64,000 nucleotides of DNA from an uncultured Tolumonas sp. (GTDB lineage Bacteria > Pseudomonadota > Gammaproteobacteria > Enterobacterales > Aeromonadaceae), in assembly GCF_963556105.2 (NCBI RefSeq), contig NZ_OY829944.1:956001-1020000 (forward strand), read 5' to 3'. Made by a program: the position numbers and the translations under genes. Below the pieces are notes generated by a model. It ran no database searches. It was not told the DNA's origin and saw only the letters and a list, made by a program, of their open reading frames with translations. Positions 46,063 through 55,646 of this stretch are shown piece after piece (within the stretch, counting starts at the first letter, position 1; every line of letters starts with the position of its first letter).

Positions 46063-46911
46063 ATGCAAATAGCGTCCCTGCGTCAGCAGTTGATCCAGCG
46101 TTTTGCCGATAGCGACAGTGCCGCACTGGATGCGGATTGTCTGTTATGTGCGGTATTAAGTTGTACCCGTACTTTTTTGCGTACCTGGCCGGAACAAGAG
46201 TTAACGCCGGAACAAGTTGAGCACTTGGAGCAACTGGCTGTTCGCCGCGAACAAGGTGAACCGGTCGCTTATATTCTGGGTGTGCGCGAATTCTGGTCGC
46301 TGCCGATACAGGTTTCGCCGGCGACGTTAATTCCACGCCCGGATACTGAATGTCTGGTGGAATGGGCGCTGAGCCTGTTACCAGAACGTGGGCAAGGCTT
46401 AAAAGCGCTGGATCTGGGCACGGGCACGGGTGCTATCGCACTGGCGCTGAAATCGGAATGTCCCGGTTTGACCATGTGGGCAGTAGAGCGCGAGCCAGCC
46501 GCGTTGGAATTAGCGCGGCGGAATGCGGCACGGTTAGGTTTTTCAGTCAAATTTCTGGCCAGTAACTGGTTTTCGGCGCTGAATGAACAAAATTTCCACC
46601 TGATTGTCTCTAATCCGCCCTATATTGATGCTGCTGATCCGCATCTGGCGCAGGGTGATGTACGTTTTGAACCACTCACCGCACTGGTTGCCGAAGAAGA
46701 TGGCTTGGCGGATATCCGCCAACTGATTGATCAAGCACCGGAATATCTTGCCGATGGTGGTTGGTTGTTGCTGGAACATGGTTGGCAACAAGCCCAGGCA
46801 GTACGCGAATTACTGTTGGCACGCGGTTTTCATGCAGTCATGACAAGACAGGATTTAGGTGGTCAGGATAGAGTTTCTGGCGGCCAATGGTTTGGTGATG
46901 TTGCAAGGTAG
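46063..46911 (+). CDS. prmC: release factor glutamine methyltransferase
   Basis: A 282-residue SAM-dependent enzyme that N5-methylates the GGQ glutamine of RF1 and RF2. The SAM motif is LDLGTGTGAIALALKSE and the catalytic NPPY is in LIVSNPPYIDAADPHL. GVREFWSLPIQVSPATLIPR and PDTECLVEW match the family closely. ATG 46063 was chosen because it aligns with the E. coli N-terminus; GTG 46042 and ATG 46045 are in-frame alternatives. It lies directly after prfA. Confidence 0.95.
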   Translation: MQIASLRQQLIQRFADSDSAALDADCLLCAVLSCTRTFLRTWPEQELTPEQVEHLEQLAVRREQGEPVAYILGVREFWSLPIQVSPATLIPRPDTECLVEWALSLLPERGQGLKALDLGTGTGAIALALKSECPGLTMWAVEREPAALELARRNAARLGFSVKFLASNWFSALNEQNFHLIVSNPPYIDAADPHLAQGDVRFEPLTALVAEEDGLADIRQLIDQAPEYLADGGWLLLEHGWQQAQAVRELLLARGFHAVMTRQDLGGQDRVSGGQWFGDVAR

Positions 46912-46918
46912 TACGCAA

Positions 46919-47719
46919 ATGAACATTACACATGATACTGATTTTGAGGGTTTGGATATTGCGATGCTGGCGCTGATGGCGGCAGAAGATGTGCAGGGGC
47001 AGCCGGTTTTAATCGATGGTTTGCAGCAGTTACGTCTATTGCGCACCGCTATTCGCCCGTATGTGACGGCATGTGATATCAAACAACGCCGCCAGCAATT
47101 ACTGCATGCGTTTTATCATGAGCTGCAGTTTGCGGGTGACTGGGAACATTATTATGCGGCAGAAAATTGTCTGCTGGATAATGTGTTGACCCAGCGCAGT
47201 GGCTTACCGATCACCTTAGGTATTGTGTTAATGCATCTGGCGAACTCGGTTGAAATACCGGTACGCGGTGTCTGTTTCCCCGGTAATTTTTTACTGCTGT
47301 TTCCGGAAGATACGCCGGTATTTATCGATCCGTTTACCGGTGAAGAGTGGGATGCAGCCCAGCGCTCATTAATGCTGCGGGCAACGCTGGGTGATTTGAC
47401 GACAATGGACAGCAAATACACCAAAGAAGCGGATCAACGTCAGATTCTATTGCGCTTATTGAGTGTCACCAAAGCCTGTATGCTCCAAAGCCGTCGTTTG
47501 CCGGAAGCATTACGAGCCAGTGAAGTTTTATTAAAAATGAACCCGGATGATCCGTATGAAATTCGTGATCGGGGTTTAGTGTATGAACAATTGGAATGCC
47601 CGCAATTAGCGGCCAATGATTATTCATATTTTATTGAACAATGCCCGCAAGATCCGGTCGCTGCTGTGCTGAAAATGCAGCTGGCTTTTCTGGATCATGG
47701 CGCAACAACTTTGCACTGA
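46919..47719 (+). CDS. sirB1: SirB1 family protein (transglutaminase-like core with TPR-like tail)
   Basis: A 266-residue protein matching SirB1/YchA (269 in E. coli). The N-terminal domain has the transglutaminase-like core-2 fold (RSGLPITLGIVLMHLA, VRGVCFPGNFLLLF, IDPFTGEEW). The C-terminal part has TPR-type helices (LLKMNPDDPYEIRDRGLVYE). The function is unknown. ATG 46919 lies 7 bases past the prmC stop and fits the family length; an upstream frame from 46859 would overlap prmC. sirB2, which precedes sirB1 in E. coli, is absent. Confidence 0.9.
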   Translation: MNITHDTDFEGLDIAMLALMAAEDVQGQPVLIDGLQQLRLLRTAIRPYVTACDIKQRRQQLLHAFYHELQFAGDWEHYYAAENCLLDNVLTQRSGLPITLGIVLMHLANSVEIPVRGVCFPGNFLLLFPEDTPVFIDPFTGEEWDAAQRSLMLRATLGDLTTMDSKYTKEADQRQILLRLLSVTKACMLQSRRLPEALRASEVLLKMNPDDPYEIRDRGLVYEQLECPQLAANDYSYFIEQCPQDPVAAVLKMQLAFLDHGATTLH

Positions 47720-47727
47720 TGGAGTGA

Positions 47728-48582
<855 letters not shown>

Positions 48583-48624
48583 CGGTTAGTAGCTAGCTTT
48601 CAGTCAAATAACAGCTCTCTTTTT

Positions 48625-48648
48625 AAAGCCCCGAATAGGGGCTTTTTT
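48625..48648 (+). terminator. terminator after kdsA
   Basis: AAAGCCCC and GGGGCTTT form a perfect 8-bp stem with loop GAATA, followed by TTTT. Confidence 0.9.
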
Positions 48649-48681
48649 GATCCGCTCAAACCAACCACACACATAATCGTC

Positions 48682-48717
48682 TACACAAATTACATTGCTG
48701 TAAATATAATGAGCCAT
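48682..48717 (+). promoter_or_regulatory. marR-emrAB promoter with operator-like palindrome
   Basis: TATAAT at 48705-48710 is preceded, with 17-bp spacing, by TACACA at 48682-48687. The palindrome TTACA-TTGC-TGTAA (48690-48703) fills the spacer, an ideal place for a MarR-type repressor. A second AT-rich near-palindrome follows at about 48716-48732. Confidence 0.55.
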
Positions 48718-48756
48718 GTATATTATATGTATTGCTATTATCTTTGTGTGACCAGC

Positions 48757-49227
48757 ATGAACAGTACTGACATCGCTTTTCTCTTTGGTGAAGTAGCCCG
48801 ACTGACCCGAAGACGATTTAACCAACAAATGGAATCCTTTCGACTCACCCATGCGCAAAGTCGCACCTTGTTACGCTTATCGCGTTGTCAGGGGTTACGT
48901 CAGGTCGATCTGGCAAAAATACTAGAAATTCAGCCAATTACCTTAGTTAAACAGTTAGACCAGCTGGTTGAGATGGGGCTGATTGAGCGCCGCAACGATG
49001 AGCAAGATCGCCGGGCGTTTCGGTTATATCTGTTACCGGCGGCAGAGCCGGTGCTAACCGAGATCCGTGCTGAAGTGCAGGAGCTGCAAAGCTTAATGAC
49101 TAAAGATTTAACGGCTGCGCAAATTGACGCATTTGTCGAAGCATTGTTGGTGATGAAAACCAATTTGCTGAGTGAAGATATCGACACTACTCATAGTGCC
49201 ATGTTGGGTAAAGAGGACAAATCATGA
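48757..49227 (+). CDS. MarR-family transcriptional regulator
   Basis: A 156-residue winged-helix regulator. The DNA-binding region is LRQVDLAKILEIQPITLVKQ with wing ERRNDEQDRRAFRLYLLPA. It overlaps the following efflux gene by four bases (ATGA), indicating an operon and probably autoregulated control of emrAB, with lipophilic drugs relieving repression. ATG 48757 is chosen since the likely transcription start is near 48717; the frame open from 48709 would start before it. It resembles MprA/EmrR in role, but I do not assign the symbol. Confidence 0.88.
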   Translation: MNSTDIAFLFGEVARLTRRRFNQQMESFRLTHAQSRTLLRLSRCQGLRQVDLAKILEIQPITLVKQLDQLVEMGLIERRNDEQDRRAFRLYLLPAAEPVLTEIRAEVQELQSLMTKDLTAAQIDAFVEALLVMKTNLLSEDIDTTHSAMLGKEDKS

Positions 49228-50291
49228 GTGAAAAACAGCCTGAAAGCACTAATTCCCGTTCTTTAAATAAATTACGTCGCTGGCTGATGCTCGGGCCTTG
49301 TTTTGTCTTATTGCTGGGTGGTGGTTATTTTTATCTGAACAGTGGCCGGTATGTTGAGACCGATAACGCTTACCTGAAAAGTGACAAGATCCCGCTGAGT
49401 ACTGAAGTGGCTGGGCAGGTTGTTGCGTTATATGTGAAAGAAAATGTGCCGGTAAAAGCAGGGCAAGCGTTGTTTGAAATCGATCCTGCTGCCTATCAAG
49501 TTGCGTTACAAAAAGCACAAGCTAATCTGGCGAATATCCGCACCACGATTTCCGCCTTAAAAGCGCAATATCAGCAGGTTGAATCCCAGATCGCCCTGCA
49601 AAATACCAATTACGCATATGCGCAAAAAGCCTATAAACGTCAGGCGGAATTAGCCGAACGCCATTTTGTTTCCGCTTCTGGGGTGGATGATTCCAAGCAA
49701 GCGGTCGATGTGGCTTCCCAGCAATTAGTCGTATTACGCAATCAGTTAGAACAGTTGAAACAAAATCTGGTGGGCGATCCGACTATTGCCGTTGATGAGC
49801 ATCCGCAGGTTAAAGCGGCGTTAGCCGAGGTGGCGCAGGCGAAATTAGATCTGGCACATACTCATATTACGGCGCCGGATTCAGGCGTGGTCAGCCAATT
49901 ACCAAAACTGGGACAGCATCTGGCGGTTGGCGCTCAAGCATTAGCGTTGATCTCAGATAAATCGGTGTGGGTGGAAGCGAATTACAACGAAACCGATCTT
50001 ACGCACGTGAAATTAGGCCAAAGCGTTAACATCCATGTGGATACCTATCCTGATTGGGAAGGCAAGGGAGTTGTTGAAAGCATCAGCCCGGCAACCGGGG
50101 CGGAGTTTTCCGTGTTACCAGCGCAGAATTCTACCGGGAATTGGGTGAAGGTCATTCAGCGTATTCCGGTGCGGATCCGCATCAATACGAGTCTTAATCA
50201 GCCGGAGTTACGGACGGGGATGAGCGCTATCGTGGATATCGACACCGAGCACCGCCGTCATGTTCCCGGTATGGCGTGGGCACAGCAGTAA
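49224..50291 (+). CDS. emrA: EmrA-type membrane fusion protein
   Basis: A 355-residue HlyD/EmrA-family periplasmic adaptor. One N-terminal membrane anchor lies at about residues 22-40. Next come the biotinyl-lipoyl half-motifs (YVETDNAYLKSDKIPLSTEV and HTHITAPDSGVVSQLPKLGQ) flanking a long coiled-coil hairpin (about 95-190), and a beta-barrel (VWVEANYNETDLTHVKLGQS). It links the inner-membrane pump EmrB to an outer-membrane channel; no TolC gene is adjacent. It is in an operon with marR and emrB. Confidence 0.92.
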   Translation: MSEKQPESTNSRSLNKLRRWLMLGPCFVLLLGGGYFYLNSGRYVETDNAYLKSDKIPLSTEVAGQVVALYVKENVPVKAGQALFEIDPAAYQVALQKAQANLANIRTTISALKAQYQQVESQIALQNTNYAYAQKAYKRQAELAERHFVSASGVDDSKQAVDVASQQLVVLRNQLEQLKQNLVGDPTIAVDEHPQVKAALAEVAQAKLDLAHTHITAPDSGVVSQLPKLGQHLAVGAQALALISDKSVWVEANYNETDLTHVKLGQSVNIHVDTYPDWEGKGVVESISPATGAEFSVLPAQNSTGNWVKVIQRIPVRIRINTSLNQPELRTGMSAIVDIDTEHRRHVPGMAWAQQ

Positions 50292-50309
50292 GTAACCAAG
50301 TAGGCTAGC

Positions 50310-51836
50310 ATGTCTGTCATACCAACTTCCACGACTCACCCCGCTCGTGTTGCGCATCGAGGCTTGATCACAGTTGCTGTGATGCTCGCCACGGTGATGC
50401 AAACGCTGGATACCACCATCGCCAACGTCGCCTTACCTTATATGCAAGGCAGTATGGCGGCAACGCAGGATCAGATCTCGTGGGTGCTCACCTCCTATAT
50501 TGTAGCGGCCGCCATTTGTACGCCGTTAAACGGTTTTTTAGTGAACCGGTTTGGGCGTAAACGAGTATTTTTCTGGGAAGTGCTTGGTTTTACCTGTGTA
50601 TCGGTATTGTGTGGAGTCGCGCAATCACTACCTGAGATCGTGACATTTCGTATTTTGCAGGGAATATTTGGTGCTGGTTTAGTGCCGCTGTCACAAGCGA
50701 TCCAGTTAGATGTCTATGAACCCAAAGAACGTGGTCAGGCCATGGCGATCTGGGGTATTGGCGTCATGGTTGGCCCAATTTTAGGGCCGACACTGGGCGG
50801 TTACCTGACGGAGTTTTACAACTGGCGTTGGGTATTTTTCATCAATCTGCCGGTTGGCATTCTGGCACTGGTCGGTATCTGGTTGTTTGTGCCGGAAACC
50901 AAACCCAATAAAACCATCCGCTTTGATGGTCTTGGCTTTGGCTTACTGGCTATCGCCATTGGCGCGTTGCAGATGTTTTTGGATCGTGGTGAATCCAAAG
51001 ACTGGTTTACCTCGACAGAAATCATCCTCGAAGGCATCTGTGCCGTATTGTTTATCTATCTGTTCATTGTGCATATGTTTACGCACAAAGCGCCGTTTAT
51101 TCACCCTGCCATGTTCAAAGATCGAAACTTCTGCATTGGCTTATTACTGATCTTTATCTTAGGCGTCATGCTGCTGTCGACCGTGGCCTTGTTATCCCCT
51201 TTTCTAGAAAACCTGTTGGGTTATCCGGTCTTAGCAACGGGGTTTGCCATGGCTCCGCGTGGGCTAGGAACCATGTTGAGTATGAGTCTGGTCGGCCATC
51301 TGATGCGTCGGTTTGATCTTCGTACTTTATTGGTGGTCGGTTTATTAATGATGGTTGAATCATTATGGGAAATGTCGCTGTTTGATCTGAATATCACGTT
51401 CTTCGATCTGTTTAGAACTGGTTTTATCCAAGGTTTTGGGATGGGATTCGTGTTTGTGCCGCTGAGCACAATGACCTTTATGACACTCGATCAGAAATAT
51501 AGAAATGAAGGCACGGCGATGTATAGCTTGTTGCGCAATATCGGTAGCAGTATTGGTATTTCAATCGTGGTCACTTTGCTGTCGCAAAATACGCAGGTTT
51601 TTCATTCCATTCTGGCCGAGAATACCAACGGATTTAACGTTATTTGGTTACATCAGCTGCCGACATTGTGGGATCTGAGATCGGCAGGTGGCCTTGCTTT
51701 GCTGAATAAAACCATCACCCAGCAGGCTAGTTTGATCGCCTATTTGCGTGATTTCCGGTTGGTGATGTTTGTTACCTTGTTGGCGTTACCATTGATCTTT
51801 TTATTACGTAAACGCAATCCGGCAGTGACGCATTAA
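50310..51836 (+). CDS. emrB: EmrB-type multidrug efflux MFS transporter (DHA2)
   Basis: A 508-residue proton-drug antiporter with 14 predicted membrane segments, typical of DHA2 pumps (E. coli EmrB has 512). Motif D1 is visible in LDTTIANVALPYMQGSM, motif A in FLVNRFGRKRVFFWEV, and motif C in WGIGVMVGPILGPTLGGYL. It works with EmrA. It lies 18 bp after emrA and ends 2 bp from the convergent histidine-kinase gene, with no terminator visible between them. Confidence 0.94.
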   Translation: MSVIPTSTTHPARVAHRGLITVAVMLATVMQTLDTTIANVALPYMQGSMAATQDQISWVLTSYIVAAAICTPLNGFLVNRFGRKRVFFWEVLGFTCVSVLCGVAQSLPEIVTFRILQGIFGAGLVPLSQAIQLDVYEPKERGQAMAIWGIGVMVGPILGPTLGGYLTEFYNWRWVFFINLPVGILALVGIWLFVPETKPNKTIRFDGLGFGLLAIAIGALQMFLDRGESKDWFTSTEIILEGICAVLFIYLFIVHMFTHKAPFIHPAMFKDRNFCIGLLLIFILGVMLLSTVALLSPFLENLLGYPVLATGFAMAPRGLGTMLSMSLVGHLMRRFDLRTLLVVGLLMMVESLWEMSLFDLNITFFDLFRTGFIQGFGMGFVFVPLSTMTFMTLDQKYRNEGTAMYSLLRNIGSSIGISIVVTLLSQNTQVFHSILAENTNGFNVIWLHQLPTLWDLRSAGGLALLNKTITQQASLIAYLRDFRLVMFVTLLALPLIFLLRKRNPAVTH

Positions 51837-51838
51837 TT

Positions 51839-52987
51839 TCAGTGTGGATCGTCTGACTCGATCACGGGCGAAATGGGCAACCAGACAGTAAAGACGGAAC
51901 CTTTACCGGGTTCACTTTGCACATCAATATGCCCCTGATGTTTTTTGATAATGCCGTAGGCGACCGATAAACCTAAACCGGTACCGGCACCTAAGCGTTT
52001 TGTGGTAAAGAACGGGTCAAAAATTTTGGCTTTTACTTCAGGCGTCATTCCACTACCGGTATCCGCAATCGTGATATAAACCTGATCTTGGCTCACGCCA
52101 GTTTTTACGCGGATCTCGCCATGAATATCAATGGAATGTACAGCGTTCAGCAGCATGTTCATAAACACCTGATTAAGCTGCGCGGGCATGCAATGAACTG
52201 GCGGAATATCCCCATATTCCCGGATCACGTCAGCTTTATATTTCAGTTCATTACTCAGTATATTTAGCGTGCTATTCAGACCATCTTGTAAATTAGCCCA
52301 TTCCCAGTAATTTTCACCGGCTCGGGAAAAATGCAGTAAGTCTTGAATGATCCGCCTGATGCGGATAGCCCCTTCTATCGAGTCTTGAAATAGCGGTCCA
52401 ATATCCTCTTTCAAGAAATCGATGTCGATTTCATCCCTTAATGACTGGATCTGTAGAGGCCAAACAGGATTAGCCGGGTCGGCAGATGATTTTTCATAAA
52501 GTGCAATCAATTGAAATAGCTGGGTAAAATAGCGCTGCAGCGAACTCAGATTCGAGGTGATAAATCCCATCGGGTTATTAATTTCGTGAGCAACACCGGC
52601 AGCTAACTGGCCAATCGATGCCAATTTTTCCGATTGCCGTAGCTGACGATCGCTTTCTTCCAGTTTTTGAATTAATTCTTTTTGTTCCGATTTTTCTTGT
52701 TCCAACGCTAAAAGTACCAGCTTTCGCTCTTCAATTTCGTTGGCCATTTTGCGTTGTGCATCAATCAATTCAGCATTGATTTGGTTGTTTTTTAATAATG
52801 CATTTTCTAGCTGCTCCGTCCGGCTCATGACTTCGTCTTGCAGCATTACTTGGGTTTGAAACAGGCTAAAGTCCGTCATCTTGTCGGCATCTACTGCATC
52901 AGCCCGTTTTATTAACGCGGAGACCATTTTATTCAGACGGATGATTTCATTCTGTAATTCGGTCATTGTTGGCTGTTTGTCAGTCAT
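51839..52987 (-). CDS. soluble sensor histidine kinase partnered with a FIST protein
   Basis: A 382-residue kinase with no membrane segment. The N-terminal 115 residues are a long coiled coil. Then comes the H-box EKLASIGQLAAGVAHEINNP and an HATPase domain with N-box MNMLLNAVHSI, G1 ITIADTGSGM, F-box FDPFFTTKRLG and G2 GAGTGLGLSVAYG. No receiver domain or response-regulator gene is adjacent. The start ATG 52987 overlaps the FIST stop as ATGA, so the kinase is translationally coupled to its presumed sensor. In-frame ATG 53005 would lie inside the FIST gene. Confidence 0.88.
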   Translation of the reverse strand: MTDKQPTMTELQNEIIRLNKMVSALIKRADAVDADKMTDFSLFQTQVMLQDEVMSRTEQLENALLKNNQINAELIDAQRKMANEIEERKLVLLALEQEKSEQKELIQKLEESDRQLRQSEKLASIGQLAAGVAHEINNPMGFITSNLSSLQRYFTQLFQLIALYEKSSADPANPVWPLQIQSLRDEIDIDFLKEDIGPLFQDSIEGAIRIRRIIQDLLHFSRAGENYWEWANLQDGLNSTLNILSNELKYKADVIREYGDIPPVHCMPAQLNQVFMNMLLNAVHSIDIHGEIRVKTGVSQDQVYITIADTGSGMTPEVKAKIFDPFFTTKRLGAGTGLGLSVAYGIIKKHQGHIDVQSEPGKGSVFTVWLPISPVIESDDPH

Positions 52988-54126
52988 GATGGCGATTCTC
53001 CGCAACCAAAAGCGATCCCGGTACAGGTCTGGTTCACATGCAAGCTACCGAATTGCTCACCGAAACTACTAAATCCAGAAGTACGATATTGTCGGAATAT
53101 ATCCGCAACAGCAGTGAGTTGTTGGTTATCAATAATTTCCATGCGTCGCAAAGAACAATCACAAGCTAGGGTCAGCGATATCTCCCCAAGAGCAGTTTTG
53201 AGTTTGCTAAATTGCTGATCTAAATCATTAATCAGGTTTGTACTATCAGCAACCCGCAATACAACACCTTCATCAATGGCGCAATAAAGCCGCAAACTAC
53301 CATCTGAATTCATTGTTTGTATGGAACGAATGTATTCATTGCCGTTTATTTTGATGACAAGTGGAAATGCGGCAAAGAAGTGGGTGTTTAGTTCCGATAT
53401 GTTTTTGCCAATACGCTGCGCATAAACATCAGCAGCGGGAAGACCATTTAATTCGATAATAGTTCGGTTAACCGGATCAGCGGCTGTTACTACTAACGGT
53501 TCACCAATGCCTGAGAAATTTTGTGTCTTAAACAGACGAAATGGTCTGTTGGTGCTGAATAAGACTAATACGCAGCTGTTTTCATGAAATGCGCCATGAT
53601 GAAAGACATGTGTTTGTACGAATTGCATATTGTCGGCAGCGGAACCACCGAACAGGGGAATGCTGCCCAAGTTTTTTTGAAAACTGTAACTGATGAATTC
53701 TTCTTTGCCGGACAAGCCATCAATTAATTGCATGGCAAATGCGTGACGATGGTTATTGAGGCGTGATAAGTGTTCTCGCTGTGGTAGTAGCGATTGTACA
53801 AACTGTTTGCTGTCCGATTCGGTCAGCTCAGTGATCTTGTTTAAGCAACCGGTGACCACGCTAAATTCATCTTGCGGAAATAATACGGCACTGATGGAGT
53901 GTTCAATGTAACCATTGGGGCCTATTTCGCCGGCGGTCGTACATCCAACAACCGCAACATCAGGAAATAACAGATTAAAACTCTCTGCAATTGCAGTTAA
54001 ATCATAATGGGCGGAGCAAAAAAACAGGAGCAGACTCGCAGACTGAGAATTGAACTGGTTTTTCAATTCGGTTACTGCAGTTTTTGCGTCAGGCGCTTGG
54101 GATTGTGCACGCAGTATTTTGTTCAT
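52984..54126 (-). CDS. FIST-domain signal transduction protein
   Basis: A 380-residue stand-alone FIST-N/FIST-C sensor. Landmarks are VAVVGCTTAGEIGPNGY, AMQLIDGLSGKEEF, LFGGSAADNMQFVQTHVFHH, NGLPAADVYAQRIG, and the C-terminal TSGFSSFGEQFGSLHVNQTC. No membrane segment or signal peptide. FIST domains are proposed to bind small ligands inside the cell. It is coupled by ATGA to the histidine kinase, so it probably senses for that kinase. It is divergent from tilS. Confidence 0.88.
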   Translation of the reverse strand: MNKILRAQSQAPDAKTAVTELKNQFNSQSASLLLFFCSAHYDLTAIAESFNLLFPDVAVVGCTTAGEIGPNGYIEHSISAVLFPQDEFSVVTGCLNKITELTESDSKQFVQSLLPQREHLSRLNNHRHAFAMQLIDGLSGKEEFISYSFQKNLGSIPLFGGSAADNMQFVQTHVFHHGAFHENSCVLVLFSTNRPFRLFKTQNFSGIGEPLVVTAADPVNRTIIELNGLPAADVYAQRIGKNISELNTHFFAAFPLVIKINGNEYIRSIQTMNSDGSLRLYCAIDEGVVLRVADSTNLINDLDQQFSKLKTALGEISLTLACDCSLRRMEIIDNQQLTAVADIFRQYRTSGFSSFGEQFGSLHVNQTCTGIAFGCGESPS

Positions 54127-54312
54127 GCTTGTTCCTGATACAGCTATTTGTTACATCACCAGTGTGGCTTTGTCTGACTGTAGTCAACAATTCCACAAAA
54201 ATCTGATTAAAACGCCGTGATGCAGTAAATCTGTGATAGCTCACACAGCAGTGATCCCGAAGCCCTTCTGTTATCATGTGTTCATCTTGATTGTGTTCTG
54301 AAATGAGTTCCT

Positions 54313-55644
54313 GTGAGCCACTATCGTGTAGAAACTGACGTATTCGCCATTTTGGATCAACAGCTCAAACCCGGCCCTTTACTGGTCGGCTTTAGTGGTG
54401 GTCTGGATTCCCGCGTATTGCTGGAATTATTGGCTCGTTATACTCGTCAACGAACGGGTTTTTCGTTGCAAGCGGTACATGTCCATCATGGATTGAATCC
54501 GTTGGCTGATCAGTGGTTGAGCCACTGCCAGCAAACTTGCCAGACACTGGCAATCCCGTTTACGGCACAACGTGTTGAGATTGCAAAACAAAATCGTCAA
54601 AGTTTGGAAGATCTGGCGCGTCAGGCGCGTTATGCGGTGTTTCGGCAGTATTTACCAATCGGTGGCATGTTACTTACGGCGCATCATCAAGATGACCAGC
54701 TGGAAACACTGCTGTTAGCACTGAAGCGTGGTTCGGGCCCACGAGGCTTAGCGGCCATGCCAATGGAAACTGATTTTGCCGGTGGTCGCTTGGTGCGCCC
54801 GCTATTATCTTTTAGTCGTCAGCAATTATTGGATTGGGCGATCAGCCAGCGCTTAAGCTGGATTGAAGATGACAGCAATCATGATGAGCGTTTTGATCGT
54901 AATTTTCTGCGCCAGCGCGTGATCCCATTATTGCGGGAACGGTGGCCGGAGATGGCGGTAACTGCAGCGCGCAGTGCCGCTTTATGTGCGGAACAAGAAA
55001 CATTACTCGATGAAATTGCCAAAACAGATCTGTTCGCCTGTCAGCATGTTGATGGCAGTTTGCAAATCGAGTTGTTGGAGAGTTTGTCACCTGCACGACG
55101 TCATCAGTTATTGCGCTTCTGGTTACGCCAACAAACCGGCACGGTGCCATCACACGCGCAATTACAGAAGATCTGGCCTGAAGTGGCATTAGCCCGTGCA
55201 GATGCAATGCCCGAACTTGTCTGGCAACAAGGCGTTATCCGTCGCTATCAGCAGCGTTTATATCACGTTTCCCCAATGCCAGCAGCCATGTTGTCGCAAG
55301 CATTACCAATCGATATTCCCGTTCATTTAGCGAATGGCGTTTTGACGTTACAGACTGATTATCTGAATGAAATGCGGTTACGCATGCCAGAAGCAGAAGA
55401 ACAAATAACGTTGGAATATGGCTTGCCTGGTTCGCACAAAGCGCATCCGGTAGGGAGAGAACATTCGCGTGAGTTGAAGAAATTATGGCAAGAGTATGAG
55501 GTTGCGCCTTGGCGCCGGGGCACAATGCCAGTCATCTGTTATCAGGGGAAGATTGCCGCAGTTGTCGGCTTATTTATCTGTCAGGACTATCTCTGTGAAA
55601 CGGGCTGTAAAGGGTTAACAATTAACTGGCAGCCGAATGCCTGA
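54313..55644 (+). CDS. tilS: tRNA(Ile)-lysidine synthetase
   Basis: A 443-residue enzyme (E. coli TilS 432) that converts C34 of the CAU-anticodon tRNA-Ile to lysidine so that it reads AUA. The PP-loop is VGFSGGLDSRVLLELLARY at about residues 25-43. Other landmarks are AVHVHHGLNPLADQW, TAHHQDDQLETLLLALKRGS and EDDSNHDERFDRNFLRQRVI, with C-terminal domains including GREHSRELKKLWQEYEVAPW. The start is GTG 54313. It is essential where AUA codons are used. It converges on the GGDEF gene with 2 bp between stops. Confidence 0.95.
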   Translation: MSHYRVETDVFAILDQQLKPGPLLVGFSGGLDSRVLLELLARYTRQRTGFSLQAVHVHHGLNPLADQWLSHCQQTCQTLAIPFTAQRVEIAKQNRQSLEDLARQARYAVFRQYLPIGGMLLTAHHQDDQLETLLLALKRGSGPRGLAAMPMETDFAGGRLVRPLLSFSRQQLLDWAISQRLSWIEDDSNHDERFDRNFLRQRVIPLLRERWPEMAVTAARSAALCAEQETLLDEIAKTDLFACQHVDGSLQIELLESLSPARRHQLLRFWLRQQTGTVPSHAQLQKIWPEVALARADAMPELVWQQGVIRRYQQRLYHVSPMPAAMLSQALPIDIPVHLANGVLTLQTDYLNEMRLRMPEAEEQITLEYGLPGSHKAHPVGREHSRELKKLWQEYEVAPWRRGTMPVICYQGKIAAVVGLFICQDYLCETGCKGLTINWQPNA

Positions 55645-55646
55645 AT

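Noticed and set aside
54232-54245. TGTGATAGCTCACA as a CRP site upstream of tilS
   Set aside because: Arms are perfect but the spacer is 4 rather than 6 bases, which does not fit CRP binding.
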